A stretch of DNA of 20,145 nt, taken from positions 1-20,145 of the forward strand of contig NWUY0300004220.1 in assembly GCA_004151065.3 (NCBI GenBank), in the 5' to 3' direction. Below are positions 1 to 9,913 of this stretch, in pieces. Position 1 is the stretch's first letter. Each line of letters opens with the position of its first letter. The notes under the pieces were generated by a model. That model made no database searches. It was not told where the DNA came from and saw nothing but the letters and a program-made list of their open reading frames with translations. The stretch is from Larix sibirica (lineage: Eukaryota > Streptophyta > Pinopsida > Pinales > Pinaceae). The translations under genes were made by a program, and so were the position numbers.

Positions 1-124
1 ATGGGTATTAGGTCTTCAGTAGCATGGATGGGTATTGAGCCCTTTACAATAGTTGAGATGGAAAAAATATCCTCTCATGCTAAACCTTGCTTCTTAGGAT
101 AAAGCACCATGTACGAGCCCTTGA

Positions 125-1800
125 AATTTTCTATGGGGAGGAAGGGAAGCAAAGTACAAATTTGCCCTGGTCGGTTGGAAAAAAATCTGCAAACCCAAGG
201 ATAGTGGTGGCTTAGGAATCCGATACCCCGATGTTCTTAGTGAAGTTTATGGATCAAAAATTTTGTGGAGATGGTGTAACCGCATCACAAAGCCATGGGG
301 GTGTCTTTGGAATATAAAATATGAGAGGGGAAGACCTTTGGTTCAACTGATCTGTTACAACGAAGAAAATAGTGGATCCCACATTTGGCTAAAAGCCTTT
401 TCTAGTTGAAAGCTAGTATAGAATCATTGCTTTTGGGAAATCCATGATGGGAATCTGGCCAAATTCTGGGAAGATTCTTGGAATTAGCTCCCCAAAATGT
501 CGGATGATCCCCATTGGCAGGACATTGGGGTTAGAGGGATGGCAGAAGGAAAATTCAAAGTATCCAATTACTGGGAGGATCTTACTCAGGAACGACAGAG
601 AAAATGGCTAGACTGTAGCTGTTGGGAAAGCCTAACTTCTGAAGAAATTCTTCGTGCTTTTGAGTCCACTCTTCAGGAGGGTTTTATTAGGATCCATTCT
701 GGCCCCGACAAGCTAAGGTGGGGTTACAAAAAGCAAGGTATTTTTATCATTAAAGAAGCTTATGATATCCGGACCAACCTTGAAGTAGGGGAGGATGATA
801 AATGGAAAAATATATGGGGGATGAACCTCTGGCAAAAAATTGCAGTCTTTTGTTGGTTGGTAGTTAGGAGGAGAATCTGGACAAGTGAAAATCTCCAGAA
901 ACAAGGGATTCTAGGTCCATCTCATTGCTCCCTTTACCTCCACTCAGAAGAAACCTTGGGGCACTTGTTGGATGATTGTCCCTTCACCTCTTCTCTTTGG
1001 GATAATGGGGTAGTGATTTTCAGAATAAGTGACAGGGTTAGGGGATATTCAGATCAAACTATTAAGGAATGGAACACTAAAGCTTTTAAAAATATGACTA
1101 TCGGGACCTTGTGGTAGATGTTTCCAGGAATGGTTTTATGGATAGTGTGGAAGGAAAGAAATGAGCATATTTTTTGGGACAAGAAGCATAAGGAAGAGGA
1201 GGTATGGAGGAAGCTCATAAAAAATATGCAAGAAACGATAAGAATATCCCAATGGAGAGATACAGACAAATATCTATCGGAGGGGGAACTCTGCATTGCA
1301 GTAGGCTGGGGACTTGCAAAAGCTAATTTGGATGGCCTCCGGAGGAAAGATAGGGTATGTCGTCCAGGCAGCCTGATTTTTTGGTCGCCTCCTCTCCAGT
1401 CGGGTTTTAAAATTAACTTTGATGGAGATTCTCATGGCAATCCAGGTGATGCTGGTTTTGGGGGTGTTTGTAGGAATGCTTTTGGTTCCATACTCAAATT
1501 TTTTTTTGGCTCCATCAGCTTCGATTCAAATAATTCAGCTGAATTGGAAGGTTTAATTCAGGGTATTCGCCTTGTGATCAAAGAAGCTTGGTTCCCGGCT
1601 GTGCTAGAGGGATATTCCCAAATCATAATTCAAATGGAAAAGAAGATGTCAAGCGGCCAATACATGGAGAATATTTCTTCCAGCTGGCGTCTCTTAGACA
1701 GGTTGGAACTCCTAAGAACCCTTATTTCCAATCACAGTTCCATATCTTTTCCCACATTAAACGGGAAGCAAATAAGGTGGCAGATCTTATTGCTAACTAA
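125..1800 (+). pseudogene. LINE ORF2 C-terminal part: zf-RVT region and RNase H (degenerate)
   Basis: The frame beginning near 125 contains KPKDSGGLGIRYPD and SKILWRW, typical of the segment after the reverse transcriptase in plant LINEs. Stops at 407, 419, 485 and 1115 interrupt it. The zinc-binding region (about 840-990) reads FCWLVVRRRIW, then HCSLYLHSEET, then HLLDDCPF. The second Cys expected in the CxxC pair is Tyr (935-937). The RNase H begins near 1405 with NFDGDSHGNPG, so the first catalytic Asp is at 1421. Its Glu in SAELEGL is at 1541, but the third acidic residue, expected in LEGDSQ, is Tyr at 1613. The end of the domain, SHIKREANKVADLIAN, lies one frame over (1750-1797), so a frameshift occurred near 1740. 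In the living element this protein would nick the target and reverse transcribe the RNA; this copy cannot. Confidence 0.88.
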
Positions 1801-2194
1801 GGTATTGAAGGGGGTAGGACCCTCTTGGTGGGAACCACAAAGGATTTTCGTAATGAGAATTGGGTCATGAATTGTCATCACCTGGCAGACCTTGACATGG
1901 AAAAAAGAAGACAGATGGCAGTCGGTGCTCAAATAATGCATGATGGTGAAAAGAGGCATTTGGAGGTGGTTACTGAGGGACCGCGTCACCATGTGCAATC
2001 ATGAGAAGAATGACATTTGTTCCCACTTCGATCCCCGAAACGATTATAAGAAGGTACAGTTCAAGGTATGTGAAGAGCAGTGGGAAGGTTCTGTACTGGC
2101 CTCCATTTCCAGCCATCAGTATCATTTTAATTTTGCTGAGTGGGAGGCTCTGTTCCATGAATGTCGTTTGGTACTAGGTCAAGGGGGATCGTAG
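1801..2194 (+). pseudogene. Coding-like tail after the LINE RNase H
   Basis: After the TAA at 1798 the same frame stays open to the TGA at about 2002 and reads like protein (for example NCHHLADLDMEKRRQMAVG). A second stretch, about 1990-2191 in another frame (CNHEKNDICSHFDPRND, then FNFAEWEALFHECRLVLG), ends at TAG 2192. I read this as a decayed extension of ORF2 beyond the RNase H, broken by a stop and a frameshift. No known domain is recognised. It could instead be 3' UTR that is open by chance, but the amino-acid make-up (acidic and basic mix, Trp, His, Cys) differs from the AT-driven translations elsewhere in the window. Confidence 0.45.
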
Positions 2195-2378
2195 TAATTA
2201 TGTACCACTCATAATGAAAATATGGAATTTATATGCTGGCAGTGTTCGATGTTTTTTCATTCACATGTTTCACCATCTAGGTGTTTTCCTTCTCTGTGAG
2301 GGTGGTAAGTCAGCCTGGGTGTTGCAGTGTGTCTAGTTTTCTTTCGTTCGACCTTTAGATAGTGTTTGGGTGATAGTA

Positions 2379-2992
2379 ATGGCCGCAAAACGTGGGTCAT
2401 CTTTGAAGATTTGTAGGGTCCTGACGCTGATAAACAGATGGGTAAAGGAGAGGCAACCGAAAAGCTGGTTGATAGTCTGGTTCGGGTTTCCAGGGCGAAG
2501 ACTAAATATCAGACCCTGGAGGGAGCATTGTTATTTCGAGATCACATCACTCCAATAATTTGCAAGGATATTGACTCTTTGGAGAAGAAGCTATAGGATA
2601 CGGTGAGGACTATTCCTACGGAGGATCTTCGAAGTGAGGTGGAGGATTGGGTGGTTGACCCTAGTACCATGATGGGTAGAGGGTCCGCATATGAACATAT
2701 GATAATGCATTATTGGGTCATGAAAAACATGTTGGCTCATGTCATTATGGACACTTTCAATAAGAAACAGGGTGACGAGGAACCTGTGCGCTTCTGGAAG
2801 GAGCACAATGCTGACTGTCGGTTAATGCATATGAAAATTGATGCAATTGCATCAAATCTGGGAGTTTCCTTCTACTATCCGGGTATGGAGGAAGTTGAAC
2901 ACATTGGTACCTTTCGTAGGAGCAAGCCGCCTCCCATGGCTACTGCACCAAAATTTGAGAAAGATCAAACCACTAACAAAGGGAAGCAGTAG
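2379..2992 (+). pseudogene. Additional LINE-borne reading frame (ORF3-like), unrecognised, about 200 codons
   Basis: An ATG at 2379 in good plant context (G at -3, GCC after the ATG) starts a short frame (MAAKRGSSLKI). From about 2417 the neighbouring frame reads as protein to TAG 2990, with one internal TAG at 2594. It opens with a charged stretch (DADKQMGKGEATEKLVDSL), then LLFRDHITPIICKDIDSLEKK, EVEDWVVDPSTMMGRG, a Met/His-rich part (YEHMIMHYWVMKNMLAHV) and RFWKEHNADCRLMHMKIDAI, and ends in a Lys/Pro-rich tail (SKPPPMATAPKFEKDQ). It lies between the RNase H tail and the A-tract, in the same orientation as ORF2, so it was probably part of the LINE transcript. I do not recognise a family. 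It might be a third ORF, a captured host exon, or the remnant of another element. One stop and one frameshift break it. Confidence 0.5.
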
Positions 2993-3299
2993 AATCTGGA
3001 TAGCTACAGCAGAGGAACCGGTCCCAAGAACACTGTCTAAGTTAGGGTTAGCAAGTTTTTTTGTCCTCAGCCTGATTTCGGGTGTTTGATATGTTTGCTG
3101 TTAGTTTTTGTAGCACTTTTGGTAATTTGGGGGATATCTATATTGGGGTTTATATGGTGGTCATTTTGAACAAACTGTTTATGAATAGCTTCATGTGTAG
3201 CCGTGTATGGCCGGGAATGCTCTGACTGTGAGGACTTTGTAAGAAATGCTCTGTATTTTATGTTTTAAGCAGTAATATAGTTTTTATTTACAAAAAAAA
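2993..3299 (+). other. LINE 3' untranslated region and A-tract
   Basis: About 300 bp without an open frame, T/G-rich, ending in TTTATTTAC followed by eight A and then AT-rich flank. This is the expected form of a LINE 3' end. The A-tract is short, consistent with age. Confidence 0.6.
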
Positions 3300-5847
3300 T
3301 AATGTTAATTTTAAATTTTAATCCAATAAAATTTAATGAGGAGCTAGTAAAGAGTATACCTAGTCTCTTCTTCACTAAGAAGGCATGGTGTCCATGTTCT
3401 CAACAAATGAAATTTTTTCTCCTTTTTCAAAAATTCAGAATAAGCAGTTGTAATCAATCCAGTGGAGGGATCTAATAATTTAATAGGATTGAAAATGGTG
3501 CGATTAAACAAAGAGGATGTGAAGCAGTGCTTATGTTGACTCGAGCACTATGTAGCTTGGAAAAATGAAATTTTGTTTGGTAGTTATTTTTACTTTTATT
3601 TTAACCTACTTCATTGTGCTTCTCAAAGGAGAGCAACAAGGCATTTTCTTTTCTAGGGTGCACCAACTATTTCGTAAAAGTGTGACAACTAATTGGCATA
3701 TCTAGTGCTTCATTGACCTATGTACACAATGGTGTGGTTTGTATAGAAAAGCACAATGAACCTTATTTACTTTTAAAAAAAATAAAAATCAACTTTATCT
3801 CATTCCTGGTTGAATTCAAGGAGGAGGTAACAATTCACAAATTGTTGGAGGATATGGACATGGAAAATCATGATTCTCATCCCTCCAACAAAACCCAAGA
3901 GGATGCTACGAGCACTCATGTGTTTTTCAAGGTTTGTAGATGTTAATGTTTTGTAAATTTGTTCTATATCTAGGAGCGTTTTTCAAATTTTAGTCTAGTA
4001 ACAATCCTTTGATTAGTTTTGTAGTGAATGCTCCACGTCTTTATAGCTTAGATCTTACTAGAAAAATAGATTGGATGTTTTTGTTCTAAGATCAACTCTC
4101 CTTTTGTATTATCCTGCTAATGTGTTTGTAGTTCCTTTTAATACTAAATGTATCTCCTTGTTTTAACAAAAAAATATTTGAATGAATAAATGTTCATTAA
4201 ATATTAAGTTCTTTTTTTTATAGAGTGAAAGTTGGTACTTGTCACATAGATTCTCTCTTCTACTTGATTTTTTTATGGGGGTTATATTTATTGTAATGTA
4301 TGATAGAAGATGGTAAGTTCATACAGCTTGGTAGGAATGGATCCTGCAACCTATCTACAATACTTGATGGAAATGGATTATGTAAATTTGAATTTGGAGG
4401 GAAGAATTGATCCATAATTAATCACCATACACAATAGCAGTTAGTAAAACCATAAGACCTAGTAGGAATGGATCTTATGATCTCACTAGGAATTGGGATA
4501 AATCCAAACTTTTCCTTGAGTCAATGAGAATGTATTCATGACATCCGCCATGGGAGTTCGTGATAATGGATCTTGAAACCTCCCTATGAATTACTTTAAA
4601 TCGACCAACATCCTTGAGTCCCCAAATGAAGAGCAATATAACCTCTAACCACTAGCAACCATCTAGGACTCAACAGACATAGGTCCTATCCAAATATCGG
4701 TCTTGCATACTATATGGGAATTATGCCTTAAAAAAAAATTGAAAAAATCAAGCAATCTCTTGGGGAAACACACAAACATATCATATTTAACCTCAAAAGT
4801 TTTAATAACTAAGTTTTCTTTATCCCTCTTTGTACAACATACATGATTAAAATAGATCAATACCATTGTTACTAAAAATGAAATTATTTTACAGGTACAA
4901 TTCATGAAATTGTTGTTTGTGAGGAGCTGAAAGCATAATGAAGATTGTTCTTCAGTATCATTACATGGAAGACAATGTCTATGATTCCATACAATTACTA
5001 TTTTTAGTATACAAGAAAGTCAATTGACCATTAAAAATAGACTCAATAAATTTATATTTTCTAGTCAGAAGGTATGTTATATGATCAAGTAGATCCTTTT
5101 ATTTTATTCTCCCGTGATTTTTTATTAAAAAAATTCCTTACTGATAATTTTATTAAAGTAATAAGTAGCTTATAATATAGTATCCCTATTCAAGCACCCT
5201 CTCTTAACAAAAATAAATTTTAAAAATTATCGCTCAATAAAAAGTACATAACATCTTGACTTAATAAATAAGAATGATTACAAAATTATAATGGCATCCT
5301 TTCTCAGTCTTCATGAATTTGAATTAAGGACTAAGTGTGAATGCAAAATTTGAAATACATCCTTGCTTAGTCTTCAAAACAATTTAATACTGCTCCAATG
5401 CTAAGATTTGTGTATGTGCTCTACATGACTTTTGTAGGTGCTCAATATGATTTTCATCTCCTTTCTCCAAAGGTAGATTTCTAAATGATTCTCCAACACA
5501 ATCACCTAGGACACCATCAAAATATGTTTTCTACAATGGCAGATCGATTCAAAAGGCATCCTTATGAATTTCTCATTATCTAGGATTTAAATTACACATA
5601 TTATGTAAATAAAGGAAATTTTTTGTCACTGTGTTAGTCATAACTCTCCCTTTTAGACTCATAACAAACTAAATACCTATCTCGAAGATGTTTTCCTTCA
5701 TAAAATCAAATACTAAATTAGCTAGTCTAAATACATGATGAAATATACCTTTTCTGACCACTCAAAATAATGGGAGAGGAAACCAAACATTTTCTTCTTG
5801 AAAATTGACAAGAAATAGTTTGTATTAATAGAACTTTAGACATGACA
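3300..5847. other. AT-rich stretch without a supported gene
   Basis: Both strands are closed by frequent stops. The longest open frame on the plus strand (3713-3946) has a hydrophilic second half but no recognisable motif and no partner exons. A short minus-strand frame near 5384-5516 looks somewhat protein-like. There are runs of A/T and weak internal repeats at 4330-4582, but no LTR ends, terminal inverted repeats or transposase motifs that I could define. Probably old intergenic or unrecognisably decayed transposon DNA. Confidence 0.5.
4330..4582 (+). repeat. Three imperfect copies of a short motif around AGGAATGGATC
   Basis: Related stretches of about 23 bp occur at 4330-4352, 4461-4483 and 4561-4582. 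They share a GTAGGAATGGATCYT-like core, with the third copy more diverged (GATAATGGATCTT). Spacings are about 131 and 100 bp, so this is not a clean tandem array. It may be the residue of an older repeat. Confidence 0.25.
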
Positions 5848-6165
5848 TGTTAATATTTAGTGTCCTACCCTAACCTCCCTACTTTGGGGTACTTAGGAGT
5901 TAGTCAATTAATAAACGAGGATGTATTGCTTAACAAGGTTTTATAAATAGTTAGTGAGTATTTAATGTAAAAGGGAGTTTTTCTTATTAAATAAGGCATA
6001 TTATGTGGTTGAGAATCATTAATGATGGGACCACAGGTCGTTAACATTTTTCTAGTAAGAAACTATATATAGATCTAGAATATTGTGCAATATTTTGTCA
6101 ATGATTATGATTAGATTGAAGATATAATCAAAAGGGGGTCACCCCAATAAAGTTTTTTGTGAGCA

Positions 6166-6201
<36 letters not shown>

Positions 6202-6326
6202 ATATGAATACAAGGGTTATACTCTACAAATTTAATCTAATTGTCTCTTGTATTTATTTTTATTTTACTTATATTGCTTTTGATATTATTCATCTTTCAT
6301 TGTTTATAATGGTTATGTACATTACA
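5848..6326 (+). repeat. 5' LTR of the old Ty3/gypsy element
   Basis: Starts TGTTA and ends CATTACA. It aligns along its length with 14083-14534: for example 5874-5912 and 14102-14140 match at 35 of 39 positions, and both carry CATTAATGATGGGA further on. A TATATATA sequence near 6064 could have been the promoter TATA box. A CT microsatellite inside it is present only as a short stub in the 3' LTR. Confidence 0.82.
6169..6196 (+). repeat. (CT)14 microsatellite
   Basis: Fourteen uninterrupted CT units inside the 5' LTR. The equivalent place in the 3' LTR (around 14390-14400) has only GTCTCTCTTTT, so the tract grew after insertion. Confidence 0.95.
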
Positions 6327-6328
6327 AG

Positions 6329-6339
6329 TCGTATGAAAT
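6329..6339 (+). other. Probable primer-binding site, degenerate
   Basis: Two bases after the 5' LTR end, TCGTATGAAAT matches the usual initiator-Met-tRNA primer site of plant gypsy elements (TGGTATCAGAG) at 7 of 11 positions. Location supports it more than sequence does. Confidence 0.5.
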
Positions 6340-7159
6340 TTCATTCCTGATCTAAGACATGTCCAAATTTTAGAAAAATACTTTTAGACTAGATACATAT
6401 CTCATTGTCTTTAGATAGAGAGATCTATGATATATCAGGAAAACCCAATGTTCAGAAACAATATGCATAGTTAATATAAGTGAAGTCACATGGTTGGATA
6501 ACCCTTTAGGAAAAAAAATCCTATTGAATTTCTCTTAAACGCACCTATAGGTATATAAAAATCCCTTCAAAACAACCTAAAACTAACCTTACATACGAAT
6601 ATTGGTTCTCTCATTCCTATACTATGCATAGAAAAGTCCTTGGGGATATCACATGTGCATATCATGGAATCAAACTATCCAATTAAGGGTAAGGTCTCAT
6701 CTCTTCTTTTAGCGTCATGGAAGATTTGGCTAAGTAGTATTGTTTTTAAACCCTCAAGTATATCGGAGATATATAATGCTAAAAAATTCTTTGTAGTTAT
6801 GACCCTCGAAACCCTAGCCTCTACAACATAGACATTGAGTTCCTACATAATTCAGACTAAAATGATTTTAGGATTTTGTAAGCACAATAAAATTCAAAAA
6901 AAATACAGGAGTTAAAATTTAATATTATATGTATAACAAACACCATTACAAGAGATGTATACCATTAGATTACTTGTGTGGTGTTAATTGCATTGGGATA
7001 ATTCTATAATAACATTTTTGTGTGGGCTCAACAATACATTTATTTGTGACCTAAGTTGAAAAATTCCTCTTAGGACAGTGATCACATTCAAATAATTGTG
7101 GAGTAAACCTTTGGGTGGTATTAAGTGGTCCTATTACCCATATTGAAGAAATTTTATCC
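6340..7159 (+). other. Long leader between primer site and gag, content unexplained
   Basis: About 820 bp separates the primer site from the first gag-like codon, much longer than the roughly 50-150 bp usual in plant Ty3/gypsy elements of this type. I see no protein homology on either strand. There is a short A-run near 6896. Another decayed insertion may sit here, but no clear ends or target duplication were found. Confidence 0.5.
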
Positions 7160-8040
7160 ATGGAAGACAAAATCAACAACCTTGAAAACTAATTCAAGTA
7201 CCTTGACTCCACATTTTATCATCTCAAGTAGCTTGAATCCATAATTTATAACATTCTCTCATCTGTTAACAGATGAATGATAATATTGAATCCATGGAAT
7301 GTAAATTACTTATACATGATAACCCAATTAATATCCAATCACACCAATTTCCCATAACAATGCATCGATCTTCTAAATGGGGAATCTTCAGCAAGAGCAG
7401 ATCCTTGCAATCAACAACCCTAATAGGATAACCAAAGAATCATACACCCTTTCATAATTAAATTTTTTTGGATATGATTTTCCAAGGAATATGTCAACAA
7501 GTTTTATTGGCTCGACCCCACTTATTCGGGTTCCCATATGTACCACTACTTCTCCATACATGGAGTTACTTATCTCCTAATGAAACTTAGAGAAGCGGTA
7601 TTATAGTTGAATTATGAATGATGGAGATAATTGAAATTGCATAAGATATTCTATGTAGGATACATTGCTTAAAGCTAGTTTCCAAAATTCATCTACATTT
7701 GTTTCAAATGAGATACTTAATATTTGGGATCACTAACCAAATTTCACCAAATGGGCATAGTCATTGACTTTATAGCATCCTTTGAGCAACTGGTCATCTA
7801 CATAGAGGGATTGACTATTTGTGTGCTTAAGAATGCTTTATTAGTTGTCTCAAGGAGGAGACTATATAACAAGTCACGATCTAGTGCTAAATTACTTGGT
7901 TGGGGGATTCTAAGAGATATATTGCAAAGTAGATATGGTGATATATGTATAGGAAAAAATACCCTCTTTTACTACCTAACCTTACTCTCCTTTGGTATTT
8001 TCAACCGTTTTCGGCCCCCATTCCCACTCCACTGTTGAGA
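7160..8040 (+). pseudogene. gag: Ty3/gypsy gag (degenerate)
   Basis: From the ATG at 7160 a coiled-coil-like start (MEDKINNLEN, with a second LxxLES heptad stretch) is followed by stops and frameshifts. The most diagnostic part is 7733-7810, which reads LTKFHQMGIVIDFIASFEQLVIYIEGLT. This corresponds to the Retrotrans_gag segment in which LTKL..TG.V.DFI..FEQL is characteristic. The rest of the capsid domain is hard to follow and no intact zinc knuckle is seen. Gag would form the cytoplasmic particle that packages the element RNA. Position directly upstream of the protease fits a gag-pol layout. Confidence 0.75.
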
Positions 8041-8279
8041 GTACACAAATTGAATTGAAAGCAAGTAGTTGAACACTAACACCTCAAACATTGCTAGAAT
8101 CATGGTGCAATGTATTTTAAAGGGAACAAATATAAATAAGAAAAATAATTTCAATTTGATGTGTCCCCATCTAACCACCCTCGTAACATTTTTAAATATC
8201 CCAACCCAATGTCAAAATTTATAGACCACACACCACTTCCTCTACAAGAACACATCTTGGAGTCTCCTCAAAAGGAACG

Positions 8280-8650
8280 CAAATTTCCCACCATGACTTA
8301 TCATTAATTTTAAATCCCCGTACCTTCAAGTTGACATGTTACATCAAACATTGAAAGGTGTTTGTCTTAATTGACAATGGAGGCTCTCACAATTTACTCA
8401 CTGGAAAGTGGTTGAAGAAACTGATCGTTGTGTCCATGTGCTATATAAATTTTAAATTATGATAGCTAATGATGATATGATGAAATGCAACGGAAAATGT
8501 GAGAATGTGAAACTTCGAATGAGTGGCTCTCAACTCAAATCCCTCGTGTGAGAATGTGAAACTTCGAATGAGTGACTCTTAAAGTTCAAATCCCTCATGT
8601 TTGTGACTGAAATGGGTGGTTGTGAGACCATTCTAAGGAATAATGGTTAT
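8280..8650 (+). pseudogene. Ty3/gypsy aspartic protease (degenerate)
   Basis: LIDNGGSHNLLTG (from 8367) matches the retropepsin active site of plant gypsy elements (LIDSGASHNFI type), with D-N-G in place of D-S/T-G. It continues with MIANDDMMKCNGKCENVKLRM, and after an internal 49-bp duplication with FVTEMGGCETILRNNG, equivalent to the MGGCDVVLG strand ahead of the reverse transcriptase. This enzyme would cut the gag-pol polyprotein. The active-site change, frameshifts and internal duplication make it non-functional. Confidence 0.75.
8498..8597 (+). repeat. 49/51-bp tandem duplication inside the protease remnant
   Basis: 8498-8546 and 8547-8597 begin identically (TGTGAGAATGTGAAACTTCG) and both end in CAAATCCCTC. 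The second copy carries a few substitutions and 2 extra bases. It is absent from the expected protease layout, so it arose after the element stopped being selected. Confidence 0.92.
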
Positions 8651-9048
8651 GTTATTCATTGATTTTTATTTCCATGGATTTACAAGATTTATATGTGAGC
8701 TTCACTAACGACAACCATAAACATACCTAACAGGGATATAGTTCAACACCACTGAAATTGACATCTATTAACATGTGGAAACACACTTGAATAATTTAAG
8801 AGCATTATGAAATTATTGTTGAATTTAATTCCATACAAGTTGTAGATATCCCCCATAAGAGACTCATTTTTATTTGCATTTGTTATTAACTAAGCATTAG
8901 TAGGTACTATTTCAAGCTCCCCATGGATTACCCCATTCCTATGGTGAGCATGATCGTGGAATTCTATTCATTCTAAGTAGTCAAATACCAAATATGTGTC
9001 CTCATCGATACCATTTTTCCTCAATAAATGAATTGGAAAGTATTATTA

Positions 9049-9913
9049 TGTTAGTGTAGATACAAACCATCAATTTTTTTCCAACACTTATAGGTTTTAA
9101 TTACACTCCTACACAAGTTGGTATTTCGTCTCTAGGGTCAAATGTACACTCCTTAATCAAATCCCTATTTTTTGGGGATTTGAGAATAGTTAACAAACAA
9201 AATCCCTAGAATTTAGGGATTTATCTCGTCCTGCTAGCCAGATCCCTATATTTTATGGATAAATGGACCCCCTCTAGTTAGTGAGAGTGCATATTTTCTT
9301 CTTTCTCTCTTTTCTTGGGATTAAAGACACCACTGGAAGAGTTGTCTCCCTTTCCTAGGATTTTGTGCACTTAAGTTAGAAATTAAGGCTAATTAACTAT
9401 GTAATGGCTTTTTTAGATCAATTAACTACCTAATTGACTAATTTAGGTTAATTAGACTTCAGTTTCATATGCCTAACTGATTTAACTACTTCATGAGGTA
9501 CTTGTAGGGATACTTAGCCCTATCCACTAACTCATAGAAAGGTTTCTCTCCAATAAGGGTCCGCTTGTCTACTATTACACATAAAATCACCTCGCCAAAG
9601 TGTTCTAAGCCTAATTACATGCTATAACTAATTTTATGATCATTATCATTTCCTAAATAATGTACAATTGATCATTTAGGGTTATAAATGAGGGTTTCAC
9701 TAGCATTAAATATTTTGCATGTAAGTAAGACTAAGCTTCGTTTCCTATATATGAAGGCTTGTGTCCCATTGATTAGTAATTCATTCATGTACTCTCTAGG
9801 GGAATTCATTTTTAATAAATATTACTTGTTCAGATCATAATTTCTCTTCTATATACTTCTAACAACAATTTTGTTTCATTTAGCTTCTATATCCATTTCT
9901 CCAAAATCTCACA
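9049..9913 (+). mobile_element. Solo LTR inserted in the reverse transcriptase
   Basis: 865 bp starting TGTTAG and ending CTCACA, flanked by TATTA (9044-9048) and TATTC (9914-9918), a 5-bp target duplication with one mismatch. The reverse-transcriptase reading frame is interrupted exactly here. It contains TATAAAT at 9683 and AATAAA at 9814, as expected for an LTR with promoter and poly(A) signal, and no internal coding domain. It is not similar to the LTRs of the host element or of the nested gypsy element, so it comes from another family, reduced by LTR-LTR recombination. The orientation is assumed from the TATA and AATAAA signals. Confidence 0.8.
9159..9260. repeat. Three palindromes spaced 41 bp apart
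   Basis: AAATCCCTA...TAGGGATTT type palindromes lie at 9159-9181, 9200-9222 and 9241-9260. The middle one is perfect (9-bp arms, 5-base centre). Starts are 41 bp apart each time, while the sequences between the palindromes differ. Confidence 0.85.

Larger units (their letters stand above)
1..3299 (+). mobile_element. LINE (non-LTR retrotransposon), 3' part
   Basis: Protein remnants on the plus strand follow the order of a plant L1-type LINE ORF2 C-terminus: the region after the reverse transcriptase, a zinc-binding RT-associated region, then an RNase H of the plant LINE type. These are followed by further coding-like sequence and an A-tract near 3291-3299. The reverse transcriptase itself is not in the window, so the element must extend left of position 1 or be 5' truncated there. 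No LTRs flank it. Several in-frame stops and frameshifts show that this copy is dead. The 3' boundary at about 3299 is inferred from the A-tract; a target duplication cannot be checked because the 5' end is not visible. Confidence 0.85.

Noticed and set aside
3713-3946. 77-codon plus-strand open frame
   Set aside because: No motif, no neighbouring exons and no transposon context. It could be a relic, but nothing supports a gene.
4663-4905. 80-codon minus-strand open frame
   Set aside because: Cys/Phe/Ile-rich translation with no recognisable pattern; fits chance in AT-rich DNA.
6159-6350. Plus-strand open frame over the CT repeat
   Set aside because: A Leu/Ser tract from the microsatellite running into the LTR end; the region is explained as an LTR.
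9159-9260. CRISPR-like array
   Set aside because: Three short palindromic repeats with even spacing superficially resemble one, but the context is a plant LTR, the repeats are imperfect, and no cas genes are present.
9049-9913. DNA transposon or MITE as the identity of the insert
   Set aside because: No terminal inverted repeats beyond TG/CA, and the TATA and AATAAA signals plus 5-bp duplicate fit an LTR better.
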